Assembly: GCF_000369005.1 (NCBI RefSeq)
Contig: NZ_KB849765.1
Coordinates: forward strand, 1,083,881-1,147,880
Origin: Acinetobacter beijerinckii CIP 110307
Lineage (GTDB): Bacteria; Pseudomonadota; Gammaproteobacteria; Pseudomonadales; Moraxellaceae
Length of the DNA: 64,000 nt
Direction: 5' to 3'
Positions within the stretch are counted from its first letter, which is position 1. Each line of letters begins with the position of its first letter. Both the position numbers and the translations under genes were made by a program. Shown here piece after piece: positions 45,778 to 56,239 of this stretch. A model generated the notes under the pieces. That model made no database searches and was not told the origin of the DNA. It saw nothing but the letters and a program-made list of their open reading frames with translations.

Positions 45778-46497
45778 TTAAGGACGAAATGGGTCAGGAT
45801 GTCCTGCATGGACTTTATCAATGATTTCTCGTTCTTTTGCCGTAAATGTTTGAATGAAAACAGCCGCAGATTTCATTGGTTTCATGGCAGCAAAACCTTC
45901 TTGGATAAATTCATACATACGTTCAAATTGATATTTGTTGGCGATGCCTCTACACATTTTAAACGCCGCAAACATCATGGTAGAACGCATGTATTTATCA
46001 AGTGTAAGCCCTAACTCATCAAGCAAAGCTAATTGTTGATAGCGTGCATCACCTTGATCAAGTTTGATCAGCGTTTGACGCATAATTTCATCAGTCAGCG
46101 GAGTGTCGAGAGGATAGTCTTGCAACAATTGACTTGCAACTTGTTCATCGAGCTCAGTTGCAAGCACAGCAAGGCTCACAGACTTGGTTCCTGTTTTAAT
46201 TGCATTTTCAGGAAGTAAGCTCTCAGCTTTATGCGCATATTTTAATAGACGTTCAATCTGTTGAGCCATCGCATCAAAATCTGGACCACCATATAAACGG
46301 TTGAGAAAATATTGCGCCATCAATTGATTTTCAGGTTGTGCAAAAAAATCTTGGTGAGTTGCTGCAATGCGAGCTTTCATCCATGCTTGAACATCATGTA
46401 AACGTTGTGCCAACGCAGGATCTTGATGATAGTTTAGAGTTTGATATTGTAATAAAAGTTGATCAAATGCTGCGAGTTTTGACATGTTCGAACTCAA
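45778..46497 (-). CDS. FFLEELY-motif family protein, function unknown
   Basis: A 239-residue, mostly helical cytoplasmic protein. It carries QYFLNRLYGGPDF (about 66-78), the position of the F-F-L-E-E-L-Y motif that names a family common in Acinetobacter and Pseudomonas. No catalytic motif or membrane segment is visible. It is monocistronic, divergent from pap, with its own terminator. I can only assign it to the family by this motif and by overall length. Confidence 0.68.
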   Translation of the reverse strand: MSSNMSKLAAFDQLLLQYQTLNYHQDPALAQRLHDVQAWMKARIAATHQDFFAQPENQLMAQYFLNRLYGGPDFDAMAQQIERLLKYAHKAESLLPENAIKTGTKSVSLAVLATELDEQVASQLLQDYPLDTPLTDEIMRQTLIKLDQGDARYQQLALLDELGLTLDKYMRSTMMFAAFKMCRGIANKYQFERMYEFIQEGFAAMKPMKSAAVFIQTFTAKEREIIDKVHAGHPDPFRP

Positions 46498-46687
46498 AGA
46501 AATAAAACGTTAAAATCATAAAGCGCATCATAACCAAGAACTATGACAGCATAAACCCTAATTGTTTAACAATAAGTCACTAGTGCTATACACTGATTTT
46601 GTCTACATAAACTGTACAAGCGTTCTGATTTGAACAGAACTGTTTTCAATATACTTATTTTTAATAAAGAGCCATTTAGAGCACCAC

Positions 46688-48106
46688 ATGACTGAACAAC
46701 AACCACAATTTGAATTACGTGATGAAGATGAATTATCTTTAGATTTGATTGAAGCCCAATACGCACTTAAAGATAGCCGTGACAAGAAGAATGCAAAAAG
46801 TGTTTTGGTTTTGGTCAGTGGAATAGAGCTAGCAGGAAAAGGCGAGGCTGTGAAGCAATTACGTGAATGGCTTGATCCTCGTTATCTGAAAGTGAAGGCA
46901 GATGCACCAAAGTTACTGAGTTCTAATCAAACTTTTTGGCAGTCTTATACTCGCTTCATTCCTGCTGAAGGGCAAATCGTGGTGATGTTTGGCAATTGGT
47001 ACAGTGATTTACTCTCAACTGCGATGCATGTTTCAAAACCTTTGGATGATAATTTATTTGATGCATATATTGAACAAATGCGCTCCTTTGAAAATGATTT
47101 AGAAAATAATCATGTACATGTCATCAAGGTTTGGTTCGATTTGTCATGGAAATCATTACAAAAACGTTTAGATCAAGTGGATGCTTCCGAGCAGCATTGG
47201 CATAAATTACATGGCTTAGATTGGCGCAATAAAAAACAATACGATACTTTGCAAAGCTTAAGTCAAAGATTTACCGATGATTGGTTCATCATTGATGGTG
47301 AAGATGAGGCGTTGAGAGATCAGTGTTTTGCACAATATGTCTTGCAAACCCTAAAAGCTTTGCCAAGTCACCAAACCAAAGTAACTGAAAAGTGGCAACA
47401 AGCAGAAGTTCCAAAAGCTTTACTAGAGCCTGAGAAAGCCAGTTTAGAAAAATCAGACTATAAAGAAGAGTTAAATAAACTCAGTAAGAAGGTCGCTGAT
47501 GCTTTACGTTATGATGATCGTAAAGTCATTATTGCTTTTGAAGGAATGGATGCCGCAGGAAAAGGCGGTGCAATCAAGCGCATAGTCAAAAAATTAGATC
47601 CTCGTGAATATGAAATTCATAGTATTGCTGCACCAGAACGATATGAGTTAAGACGTCCTTATTTGTGGCGTTTTTGGAGTAAGTTGAGTGATGGTGGCAA
47701 GATTACAATTTTTGATCGAACGTGGTATGGGCGTGTTTTGGTAGAGCGGATTGAAGGCTTTGCAAATGCCGTTGAGTGGCAGCGTGCTTATGATGAAATT
47801 AATCGGTTTGAAAATAATTTAGTCGATTGCCAAACAGTGTTAGTCAAAGTTTGGCTTGCCATCAGTAAAGATGAGCAAGAGCTTCGATTTAAAGAGCGAG
47901 AAAAAACGCCACACAAGCGATTCAAAATCACTGAAGAAGATTGGCGAAATCGCGAAAAGTGGGATGACTATTTAAATGCGGCTGCTGATATGTTTGAGCG
48001 TACTGATACCGATTATGCACCGTGGTATGTGATTGCAACGGATGATAAATACACAGCTCGGATCGAGGTTTTGAAGGCGATTTTAAAACAATTAAAGGCG
48101 GATTAA
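46688..48106 (+). CDS. pap: Polyphosphate:AMP phosphotransferase (class II PPK2)
   Basis: Makes ADP from AMP with polyphosphate as donor; the enzyme was characterised from Acinetobacter johnsonii. The 472 residues contain two fused PPK2 domains. The C-terminal one (about 260-470) is catalytic: Walker A IAFEGMDAAGKGGAIKRI, then SIAAPERYELRRPYLWRFW and the lid-like FDRTWYGRVLVERIEGF. The N-terminal domain keeps a related VLVSGIELAGKGEAVKQL but lacks the lid arginines (MFGNWYSDLL), as in other two-domain Pap proteins. Together with adenylate kinase it lets polyphosphate regenerate ATP. Confidence 0.95.
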   Translation: MTEQQPQFELRDEDELSLDLIEAQYALKDSRDKKNAKSVLVLVSGIELAGKGEAVKQLREWLDPRYLKVKADAPKLLSSNQTFWQSYTRFIPAEGQIVVMFGNWYSDLLSTAMHVSKPLDDNLFDAYIEQMRSFENDLENNHVHVIKVWFDLSWKSLQKRLDQVDASEQHWHKLHGLDWRNKKQYDTLQSLSQRFTDDWFIIDGEDEALRDQCFAQYVLQTLKALPSHQTKVTEKWQQAEVPKALLEPEKASLEKSDYKEELNKLSKKVADALRYDDRKVIIAFEGMDAAGKGGAIKRIVKKLDPREYEIHSIAAPERYELRRPYLWRFWSKLSDGGKITIFDRTWYGRVLVERIEGFANAVEWQRAYDEINRFENNLVDCQTVLVKVWLAISKDEQELRFKEREKTPHKRFKITEEDWRNREKWDDYLNAAADMFERTDTDYAPWYVIATDDKYTARIEVLKAILKQLKAD

Positions 48107-48114
48107 TCCGCCTT
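48095..48114. terminator. Palindrome overlapping the pap stop codon, probable bidirectional terminator
   Basis: AAGGCGGATT with AATCCGCCTT is a perfect 20-base palindrome; the hairpin would be 8 bp with loop TTAA. It contains the pap TAA (48104-48106), and the DUF697-like gene converges from the right. Only ATTTTGAT follows, so termination strength is uncertain. Confidence 0.6.
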
Positions 48115-48130
48115 CGATTTTGATATTTGA

Positions 48131-48637
48131 TCAAGCCACAATCGTATTGCGACTTTTTTGCTGAATGCGTTTTGCCAAGTTATAGCAATCTTGAATATGT
48201 GCTTCAGTGATTTTACGCATCATAAAATAGCCCAAACTTGCTGCAATAAGCTGACCGCCTAAAGGAATAAATTTGGTCACTTGTTTGGTGGCGATTTTAG
48301 TGAAAAAGCCATTAAAAGACTTTTTCATGGCTGTGCGGGCAACCACAAATCCTGAAAATTCGAAGCCACGTTTACGTAGTTCATCCCAATGTACTTTTTT
48401 AGTTTCAGGGTCATACACACTGATATGTTCAGGTGCAAGACCAAAGCGTGCATTTATATCGGGAATAATTTGAGTCAACATACCCAGATCGACGACAACA
48501 TCAAAAAAAGGAATCGGTACAATTGCTGCGCCTGCTGACCAATATGCACGCTTCTTTGTGAGTTCTAAGCATTCCTCACGAATCTGTTCCAAGTTTAAAC
48601 TTGGGTCAATCGAATCAGGAATTTTTTCAATTTTCAT
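48131..48637 (-). CDS. DUF697-like protein (YcjF C-terminal domain-like)
   Basis: A 168-residue protein resembling the domain found next to GTPases such as YcjX/YcjF: SAGAAIVPIPFFDVVVDLGMLTQII with a following long helix, then KFIPLGGQLIAASLGYFMM, the second hydrophobic helix. It would be membrane-associated. Here it stands alone, with no GTPase gene beside it. The assignment rests on the pattern of the two Gly/Pro hydrophobic segments; function unknown. Confidence 0.6.
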   Translation of the reverse strand: MKIEKIPDSIDPSLNLEQIREECLELTKKRAYWSAGAAIVPIPFFDVVVDLGMLTQIIPDINARFGLAPEHISVYDPETKKVHWDELRKRGFEFSGFVVARTAMKKSFNGFFTKIATKQVTKFIPLGGQLIAASLGYFMMRKITEAHIQDCYNLAKRIQQKSRNTIVA

Positions 48638-48821
48638 AAAGTTATACCTAAAGTCTATTCCTTGAGATTACATTCAATCGTATTGAATCATGAATTTCAA
48701 AACAATTTTTTTATTTGATTGTGTGTTTAACGTGACATAGTTACACGAAGTTGTATAGTGATAAATATGTACGTTTTCGTGCATTTATATGATCAATTTT
48801 TTGATGAGGTTGGATTGTTAC

Positions 48822-51800
48822 ATGGGTATTCATGTTATTCAGAGTCAACGCCTTGATGTGTTATTACAAGGTGTGATGACATCAATTACCCAGACCAGTA
48901 CCTCGCCATTTCAAGTGTTTAAAACCCAACATTTTATTGTGCCGAGTGCTGCCCAAGAGCAATGGTTAACGCAGAAAATTGCAGAACAGCAAGGGATGAC
49001 GGCAAATTATCAATTTCATCAGCGGATTCGTGGCTTTCAATGGTATGCCTATCAACAGGTTCTTGAGAATAAAGAAAAGGTTCGTAAAGCCAATATTCCG
49101 CGTTTGATTTTGAAATGGCGTGTGCATCAAGCTTTACAGCCATTCATTCGTGCTGACAAAATCAATCTTGAGCCAGAGCATCCGTTATATTCAATTGTGC
49201 AGCGCATTTATGACAGTGCAGATCAGTTGCAACAGGGCACAGAAAAGCAACTTAAAAAACAAAGTATGCTGTATTGGGTGGCAGAACAGGTATCACATCT
49301 ATTTAATAACTATATGATTTATCGTGGTTACTGTCAGAGTAACTGCCAAAATAATTGTATGTGCTCAGGAAACTGGCTTTCAATTTGGGGACAAAATAAA
49401 GCACTCAGTATCGAAAATTTGATCTCGAAAACAGATCAGCAAACGTCAGCATTTAGTCTGCAACAAACTGAACAATTAGAAGCATGGCAACGTTGGTTGT
49501 GGCAAAACCATTTTCATGATGACTTTGTAGAAATGCAAAGTATTGATGCTGATTTTTGGCAAATTTTAGATAATGAACAGACTCGCACACAAGCATTAGC
49601 GCAATTACCGACACAAGTGATTGTGTTTACTTTATTGGATTTACCGCCGAGTCAATTACAGTTTTTACGCCGTTTGGGACAATATCTAGACGTGTTGATT
49701 TTGCACTATAACCCTTCTCAGGAATATTGGGCAGATAGTGTCGATCCCTTGTGGAAACAACGTTATGACTTGGGGGTGAAAGAACGTTTTATTGGCAAAA
49801 ATCCAAAAGCGACGGATGCTGAAATCTCAGCATTTTTTGAAAGCTTCAGTCTAGGTTTTAATGCCTTAAATCGAGAATCTCGTCATCCATTGCTTACACG
49901 ACTTGGTAAACAGGCACGTGATAATTTCTCTTTATTGTCGCAATTGGCATCTGGGGAAGAAGGGAACTGGGTGGATGCCTTTGTTGATCATTTTCCTGAA
50001 ACGCTATTGGGCAAGATACAGTCTGATATTTTTTATTTAGCTGAACCGATTGCTGAGCAATACCCACTTCAAGTGGATGATCATTCGATTCAGATTCATG
50101 TTTGTCATTCTAGTTTGAGGCAGCTTGAAGTCCTTAAAGAACAATTAATACATTGGTTATCCGTACCAGACTCTATAGTACGTCGCCCAAATGATATTTT
50201 GATTCTGACGCCAAACTTAGCTGAGTTAGAACCCCTGATTCGAAGTGTTTTTCCATCTGTTCCAAATCAACACGATGTGTTTCTTCCTGTCAAAATTGCA
50301 GGTGTAGCACAGTTAGATGCTTTAAATGCATGGCGTGCAGTTTTAGGACGACTGCAATTGCCTCAAGGGCGGTTTAGCCAAGATGATTTTGCAGATTGGC
50401 TCAATCTTACTGCGACACAACAACGCTATGCTTTGGATTACTCGCAAGCACAGCGCATTTTAGCATTGCTTAATGATGCAGGCTTTAAACGTGGTTTGGA
50501 TGAGGTGCATCTTAAACAAAGTCTAAGTGCGGAGGATACGGATTACCGCTATAGCTTTAAGTTTGCATTAGATCGTTTAGCGTTAGGTGTTGCCGTACCA
50601 GCACATGTGATGGTGCAGCAGACTTTAAGTTATGCATTGGTGCAGCCGAGTGATTTTGAATTGATTGGTATTCTGATTCAGATTTATCAGGATTTATCAG
50701 CACGACGAGATTGGTTGGTAGCACATGAACAGGGTCAACGTTTATCTGTAGAATCATGGTTAAAACTGATCAAACAAGATGTGCAAGAGTTTGAGCAAGC
50801 TGACATTGTGGCTTTGAAAGCGGTTCGTGAAATTATTCAAAAACAAGAGCGTATGCTGACTTTAGCGAGCTATTACGATGATACTGAAACACAGCTCCGC
50901 CAAATATCATTACCTTTGCCGTATATCCTTGAAGAAATTCAACGTACTTTAGAGAGTCAATCTGCGCAAGTTGAACCCACAGGACAAATCACCTTTAGTC
51001 AAATTGGACAGATCCGTCCGATTCCTTATCGCTTAATTGTGCTGTTGAATTTGGATACAGGTAAATTTCCAAATCGCGACAGTCATATTCCTTTTGATTT
51101 GATGGATGCACTGCGTCAGCAACTAGGGGATCGTTCTCGTTTAGAAGATGATCAGGGGGCTTTTCTAGATGCTGTGCTATTGGCGCAAGAGCAATTATGG
51201 TTGTTCTATAATGGCTTTGATATTAATGATGGCGAAGTCCGGGAGCCATCCAGTGTCTTACAAGGTTTTCGTGATCATTTGGGATTGATTATCAAACCGT
51301 CTCTCGCTCAATCTCTCTTGCAGGTAGAGACTGCATCAACGCCAAAGCAAGATTATGTGGCGGAAGAATATGCAGTACTGCAAATTCCACCACAACTCTA
51401 TCCACTTTATTATCTGCATCGCTTGCAGCCCTTTGATCCACTCGGTTTTTTAGCAGAGCAAAGTTATACGCGTTTTCAAGATCATTGGTTTAAAGTGGCG
51501 TCACAAATTCAACAGGTCAAAGGTGAGCGCCAAGCTTGGGTGAATACGCCTTATTCTATTGAACAGAGTGAAATGGTGATTTTAGATAGTCAGCAATGGA
51601 TTCAGGATGTCACCTTTCCAGCAAGACTATATCTAAAAACATTGGGTGTGGAGAATCTCAGTGCCACTGACTTGGTTGATCAAAACGAGCCTTTGCTATT
51701 AGATGGTTTAGGTAAATATGCAATCCGCCATTTTTTACAGCAACAGGATAATCAAAGCTCACCAGAGATTCTGCAAGATCAGTTACCTGTAGGTAAGGTG

Positions 51801-52484
51801 CAGCAAAGTGCTTGGCAACAAAGCCAACTGGAACAACAACGTTTGTTGGAGCGATTGCAGCAATATGCAGTAACACCGACTGAAACAACTCAGCGAGTTT
51901 GGCGCGTTTCCAAACAACTGCAAATGAGTTGTGTGACTCCGAAACAAATAATGCAAGACTGGGTCAGTTTAGATGCATCGAGTGCTCGTGCTAAACGCTT
52001 TGCCAAAGTGTGGTTGGAATATTTACTGTGGTTGACGCTATTGAATCATGATTCGGCGACAGAGAAGCGCCGTATCGTGGTGTTTAGCGATCAAACCGTG
52101 ATTTGTGAAGGCTTGAGTTCGCAGCAAGCGCAGCAGTATTTACAAGAATGGTTACACCTTTGGCAAACTGGGCAACAACAACCAGTGGTATTGCCAGCAG
52201 CTTTACTGCTTAAGCCCCTAGAAAAAGGAAAACACTATGATTGGATTGAACAGAATAGCCAGCAGGTTTTAGTCGAAGACAGTCAAAAGCAAGTTTTGAA
52301 AGATTGGAATGATACAGGCGATTTTTCGGGTTTTGATATGACACAAAACGAAGCGTGTAAACTGCATCGAGATTGGCAATTTATTTTACAAGAACAAGAT
52401 GCAGCAGCACTATTACAATACGCCTGTGATCATTATAGCTATGCGCTGTATCAACCTATTTTTGAATTTTTACGGGTGGAGTAA
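48822..52484 (+). CDS. recC: Exodeoxyribonuclease V subunit gamma (RecC)
   Basis: RecC scans for Chi and splits the duplex in the RecBCD enzyme, which processes double-strand ends. I place the start at ATG 48822: the resulting MGIHVIQSQRLDVL aligns with the E. coli N-terminus (SNRLDVL); the ATG at 48789 would add 11 residues. Landmarks are HFIVPSAAQEQWLTQKIA, WRVHQALQP, QTRALPLVLLNLDTG-type RLIVLLNLDTGKFPNR and FDLMDALRQQLGDRSRLEDD (split), and a C-terminal nuclease-like fold that lacks catalytic residues. At about 1220 residues it is slightly longer than E. coli RecC. An unusual Cys cluster lies at residues 171-181. recB starts four bases later. Confidence 0.95.
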   Translation: MGIHVIQSQRLDVLLQGVMTSITQTSTSPFQVFKTQHFIVPSAAQEQWLTQKIAEQQGMTANYQFHQRIRGFQWYAYQQVLENKEKVRKANIPRLILKWRVHQALQPFIRADKINLEPEHPLYSIVQRIYDSADQLQQGTEKQLKKQSMLYWVAEQVSHLFNNYMIYRGYCQSNCQNNCMCSGNWLSIWGQNKALSIENLISKTDQQTSAFSLQQTEQLEAWQRWLWQNHFHDDFVEMQSIDADFWQILDNEQTRTQALAQLPTQVIVFTLLDLPPSQLQFLRRLGQYLDVLILHYNPSQEYWADSVDPLWKQRYDLGVKERFIGKNPKATDAEISAFFESFSLGFNALNRESRHPLLTRLGKQARDNFSLLSQLASGEEGNWVDAFVDHFPETLLGKIQSDIFYLAEPIAEQYPLQVDDHSIQIHVCHSSLRQLEVLKEQLIHWLSVPDSIVRRPNDILILTPNLAELEPLIRSVFPSVPNQHDVFLPVKIAGVAQLDALNAWRAVLGRLQLPQGRFSQDDFADWLNLTATQQRYALDYSQAQRILALLNDAGFKRGLDEVHLKQSLSAEDTDYRYSFKFALDRLALGVAVPAHVMVQQTLSYALVQPSDFELIGILIQIYQDLSARRDWLVAHEQGQRLSVESWLKLIKQDVQEFEQADIVALKAVREIIQKQERMLTLASYYDDTETQLRQISLPLPYILEEIQRTLESQSAQVEPTGQITFSQIGQIRPIPYRLIVLLNLDTGKFPNRDSHIPFDLMDALRQQLGDRSRLEDDQGAFLDAVLLAQEQLWLFYNGFDINDGEVREPSSVLQGFRDHLGLIIKPSLAQSLLQVETASTPKQDYVAEEYAVLQIPPQLYPLYYLHRLQPFDPLGFLAEQSYTRFQDHWFKVASQIQQVKGERQAWVNTPYSIEQSEMVILDSQQWIQDVTFPARLYLKTLGVENLSATDLVDQNEPLLLDGLGKYAIRHFLQQQDNQSSPEILQDQLPVGKVQQSAWQQSQLEQQRLLERLQQYAVTPTETTQRVWRVSKQLQMSCVTPKQIMQDWVSLDASSARAKRFAKVWLEYLLWLTLLNHDSATEKRRIVVFSDQTVICEGLSSQQAQQYLQEWLHLWQTGQQQPVVLPAALLLKPLEKGKHYDWIEQNSQQVLVEDSQKQVLKDWNDTGDFSGFDMTQNEACKLHRDWQFILQEQDAAALLQYACDHYSYALYQPIFEFLRVE

Positions 52485-52487
52485 GAC

Positions 52488-55400
52488 ATGAGTTCAAAAT
52501 TTCCTGTGTCTTATCAACCCATTTGTGATATTCAATTTGAAGGGCTACATCTGATAGAAGCATCGGCTGGAACAGGTAAAACGTATACTTTATCGAGTTT
52601 GATGGTTCGCATTTTCTTAGAAAAATATTTGCCTAACCAAGTAATTGCGACGACCTTTACTCGTGCTGCTGCCGCAGAGTTAAAAAGCCGTATCCGTGCT
52701 CGATTGATTGAAGTTCAACAATATTTAGAACCAATGCGAACGGTATTGGAAAGTGATATTTACATACGTGCAGCGCAAGAATCTGATCCGTTGAAGCAGC
52801 ATTTACTCAAAACTTTTGCACCACGTATTGCCTATGCCTGTGAACGTTTAAAACTGGTGATCGACCAGTTAGATGAGCTGTTCGTAGGAACACTGGATAG
52901 CTTTAGCCAAAAGTTATTACGTGAGTTTGCCTTTGAAAGTGGCAAGATCGAACGTGCTCAAATCACTGAAGATGCGAAAGCTTATACCCGTCAATTGATC
53001 CATGATGTATTACGAGAATGGATTCAATCACAACCCCAACATGTCATTGATGCACTTTATAGTGTGGGGGCGCTTAAAAGTGTGGATCATTTTGTCGGGA
53101 TGGTTGAAAGCGCTTTAAATTTTAGCTCTGCACATTTTAATTTACCTGATATGCCTGAAATTGAGCTTGCTCAATTACAACAGTGGCAACAACAAGCACA
53201 GCAAATAGACCTCAGTGCTTTGGCTGAATATTTTAATTTAGATGGCGCATATTATTCTCATATTAATGGTACTTCTTTTCGTAACAACGCCTTCAATAAG
53301 CTCTTTTGTGAGTCTTTACCGCAGCTATTAAAAGCGCTCGCAGATCCGCAAAATATACAGGTTTTTGATGGTTATCTTTCTGATGCTCGAGAGACTGTTT
53401 TTAAATTCTTAGACAAGCTCGACAGTCAGAAGATTTTTAAAAAATGTCCCGCTGAAGTTTCGGATGGGTTTTATCAGCGTCCTACGATTCTACACATTCA
53501 AAAACTTTGCCATTCTTTAAAAGAAACACAACAACAATTTGAACAACTTCAGGTGTATCTAAAAGCGTATCTGTGTATTGAAGTCAAAAAACGCTTGCCG
53601 CAAGTATTACAGCAAAAAGGCGAAACCACATTTGCCCAACAAATCAAAACATTGTCAGAAGCATTAAAAGGTGAGCAAGGTCAACGTTTTGCGGTGTTTG
53701 TACAGGCACGCTATCCTTTGATTTTGGTGGATGAGTTTCAAGATACCAACCAAGATCAAGATGATATGTTAGCGACCATTTGGCGACATCCACAACGTTA
53801 CCAAAAAGGCTGCATGATCATGGTGGGCGACCGTAAGCAGGCAATTTATGGTTTCCGCGGTGGTGATATGCTGACCTTTTTAAATGCTTATCAAGACATT
53901 ATGTCGAAGCATGGGCGTGAATATAAGCTGATTCATAACCATCGCTCAGTCAAAGAGTTGGTTGAAGTTGTGGATGTACTATTTCAACGGCAAATGGATT
54001 TTGGTGAACAGGTACTTTATGACCCAATCCAAGCGGGTTCACGTCCGCATCCAGCATTGATTGAAAATGGGCAACTCAACCCTGCGCCATTACGTTGGTT
54101 ACAACTACAAGATGGAAATGAACAAGCAACTCAAGTGGCTTGGAAAATTCAAAGTTTACTCAATCAAGCCTATTTGCAACAGTTATATCTAGATGGAGAA
54201 AATCACCAAGTTATCAGTGAAGATGACATTGCGGTACTTTCACGTAGTCATCGTCAGCTAGATGAAGTTCAATATGCTTTAGAGCGATTAGGTATCCGCG
54301 TCAATCGCCCATCAAAGCGTAGTGTGTTTGATTCAAAGATCGCGCAAGATGTTGGCGCATTACTGACTGCATTACTGCATCCTTATGATGAAGCGAAGTT
54401 GAAGCGTGCTTTACTTAGCCGTTTATTTGGTTTTGATCTGTCACAACTAGTCGCACTTGAGCAAAGTGCAGAAGGGCTGAGTCATTATATTCAGCAGTTC
54501 GATGACATCCGCGAAATGTGGCTTAATCAGGGATTCTTGGCGGCATGGCAACGTTGTTTAAATCAATTTGAAATTTGGCAGCAATTGGTCGCAACGCAAA
54601 GTAAAGATAATGAACGTGCGGTGGTGAATCTACGCCATCTCACTGATATTTTGAGCCAGCACAGTGAGCATGTTCAAGGCATCCACAACCTCTATCATTG
54701 GTATTTAAAACAACTCCATTCTCCAAGTGACCGAGAATGGGAGTTGGAGCACAAGCTATCCAGTGAAGCGGGTGTGCAGTTGATGACTATTCATCAATCC
54801 AAAGGTCTAGAATTTAAAATTGTATTTTTACTTGGCGCGAACAAAGCATTTTCTGAAATGCAGAAGACCTTAAATTTCTCCACCACTGAAATTCAAATCC
54901 CTGAAACAGGACAGACTCGAACGCAACGCGTTGTGGCAATCGCAGATAAAAACTTTTTGCAACAAACTGAACTCGATCAGCATCAGCAACGTGCACAGGC
55001 TGAGCAAAATCGATTATGGTATGTGGCATTAACGCGTGCAAGTCACCGTGTTTATGCGATATTTGAACCTGAAAAGGGCGATAAAAATAAATTATCAGGT
55101 TTGGCATTTTGGAAAAACCAAGGGGATATTTTTCAACATCCATATAGTGTTGAAGATCATTTGTTGTTGGAACGCCCAGCTTCATTACGAACACAAGAAA
55201 CTCAACCAAAACGATTATTAGCCGCTGAGCCTTTACCTACACAACGTTTTTATGCGCGTGGAAAAACCAGTTTTAGTTATTTGGCGCAGCATCTTAAACA
55301 TAAAGCCAATCGCCTTGATCGTTTAGCAAATGCGGATCAACAGTTTGATCAGGCTGAAGATGAGATCAATCTCTTAACGATTGAAAGTGTTACGGTATCA

Positions 55401-56201
55401 CAACCAATTGCTTGGATTAAACACTATTTTCCAAAAGGAACATTGGCAGGAAATTTCCTGCATGAGATTTTTGAGCAGATTGACTTTCAGCATCCTGAAA
55501 CATGGATCGAAGAAATTCGTCGCCGTTTTAAAAATACCTATCAAGCTTTATGGGTCGCATTATTAGAACAATATCAGCAACATTTTCCTAAGCAAGAGAA
55601 TGCTGAGCAGCAGCTATATCAGTGGATTGCGTTGTGGTTAGCAGATGTACTGCAAACACCACTCAACCAAGGTTTTCAATTACAACAATTAGTCGTAGGG
55701 CAGTATTTATCAGAGTGTCCGTTTTACTTAGCATTATCTGATCGTGTGTTAGCGATGCAGCGCGTACAACAGTTATTTGAAGAATATAAGATTCAAATGC
55801 CTGAGTTTATTGATGCGAAATCAGCACGTTATTTGAATGGTTCGATTGACTTAGTTTACTTTGATGGACAGCGATACCATATTGCTGATTATAAGAGTAA
55901 TTACTTAGGTGAAGATCAAGCAGATTATCAATCTACACACATTGCTGAAAGCATGTCTTTATCCAGTTATTGGCTTCAAGCCGCTTTATATTTGGTGGCA
56001 TTGCACCGTTATTTAAGCGTGAAATTGCAAAATTATCGTATCGAGCAGCACTTGGGTGGTGCGTCTTATTTATATTTGCGTGGTATGAATGGACAAGCTG
56101 ATCAAGGCCATTTTTATTGGAAACCTGAGGATGAGTTTATCTTGCGCTTAGACGCAATATTGGGATATTTCATTGAGGATAAACTAGGAAAAGGTGTGTA
56201 G
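52488..56201 (+). CDS. recB: Exodeoxyribonuclease V subunit beta (RecB)
   Basis: The 3'-5' helicase and sole nuclease of RecBCD. The 1237 residues show Walker A IEASAGTGKTYTLSSL (about 23-38), SF1A motif II LILVDEFQDTNQDQ, motif III VGDRKQAIYGFRGGD, motif V LMTIHQSKGLEFKIVFLLG and motif VI LWYVALTRASHRV. The C-terminal nuclease domain has FLHEIFEQIDF, NGSIDLVYFDG and HIADYKSNYLG, giving the His, Asp and Asp-x-Lys of the active site. Length is about 60 residues above E. coli. It lies three bases after recC. Confidence 0.97.
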   Translation: MSSKFPVSYQPICDIQFEGLHLIEASAGTGKTYTLSSLMVRIFLEKYLPNQVIATTFTRAAAAELKSRIRARLIEVQQYLEPMRTVLESDIYIRAAQESDPLKQHLLKTFAPRIAYACERLKLVIDQLDELFVGTLDSFSQKLLREFAFESGKIERAQITEDAKAYTRQLIHDVLREWIQSQPQHVIDALYSVGALKSVDHFVGMVESALNFSSAHFNLPDMPEIELAQLQQWQQQAQQIDLSALAEYFNLDGAYYSHINGTSFRNNAFNKLFCESLPQLLKALADPQNIQVFDGYLSDARETVFKFLDKLDSQKIFKKCPAEVSDGFYQRPTILHIQKLCHSLKETQQQFEQLQVYLKAYLCIEVKKRLPQVLQQKGETTFAQQIKTLSEALKGEQGQRFAVFVQARYPLILVDEFQDTNQDQDDMLATIWRHPQRYQKGCMIMVGDRKQAIYGFRGGDMLTFLNAYQDIMSKHGREYKLIHNHRSVKELVEVVDVLFQRQMDFGEQVLYDPIQAGSRPHPALIENGQLNPAPLRWLQLQDGNEQATQVAWKIQSLLNQAYLQQLYLDGENHQVISEDDIAVLSRSHRQLDEVQYALERLGIRVNRPSKRSVFDSKIAQDVGALLTALLHPYDEAKLKRALLSRLFGFDLSQLVALEQSAEGLSHYIQQFDDIREMWLNQGFLAAWQRCLNQFEIWQQLVATQSKDNERAVVNLRHLTDILSQHSEHVQGIHNLYHWYLKQLHSPSDREWELEHKLSSEAGVQLMTIHQSKGLEFKIVFLLGANKAFSEMQKTLNFSTTEIQIPETGQTRTQRVVAIADKNFLQQTELDQHQQRAQAEQNRLWYVALTRASHRVYAIFEPEKGDKNKLSGLAFWKNQGDIFQHPYSVEDHLLLERPASLRTQETQPKRLLAAEPLPTQRFYARGKTSFSYLAQHLKHKANRLDRLANADQQFDQAEDEINLLTIESVTVSQPIAWIKHYFPKGTLAGNFLHEIFEQIDFQHPETWIEEIRRRFKNTYQALWVALLEQYQQHFPKQENAEQQLYQWIALWLADVLQTPLNQGFQLQQLVVGQYLSECPFYLALSDRVLAMQRVQQLFEEYKIQMPEFIDAKSARYLNGSIDLVYFDGQRYHIADYKSNYLGEDQADYQSTHIAESMSLSSYWLQAALYLVALHRYLSVKLQNYRIEQHLGGASYLYLRGMNGQADQGHFYWKPEDEFILRLDAILGYFIEDKLGKGV

Positions 56202-56239
56202 ATAAAATGGCTAAATTTAAATTAAACAAAATCTTATCA

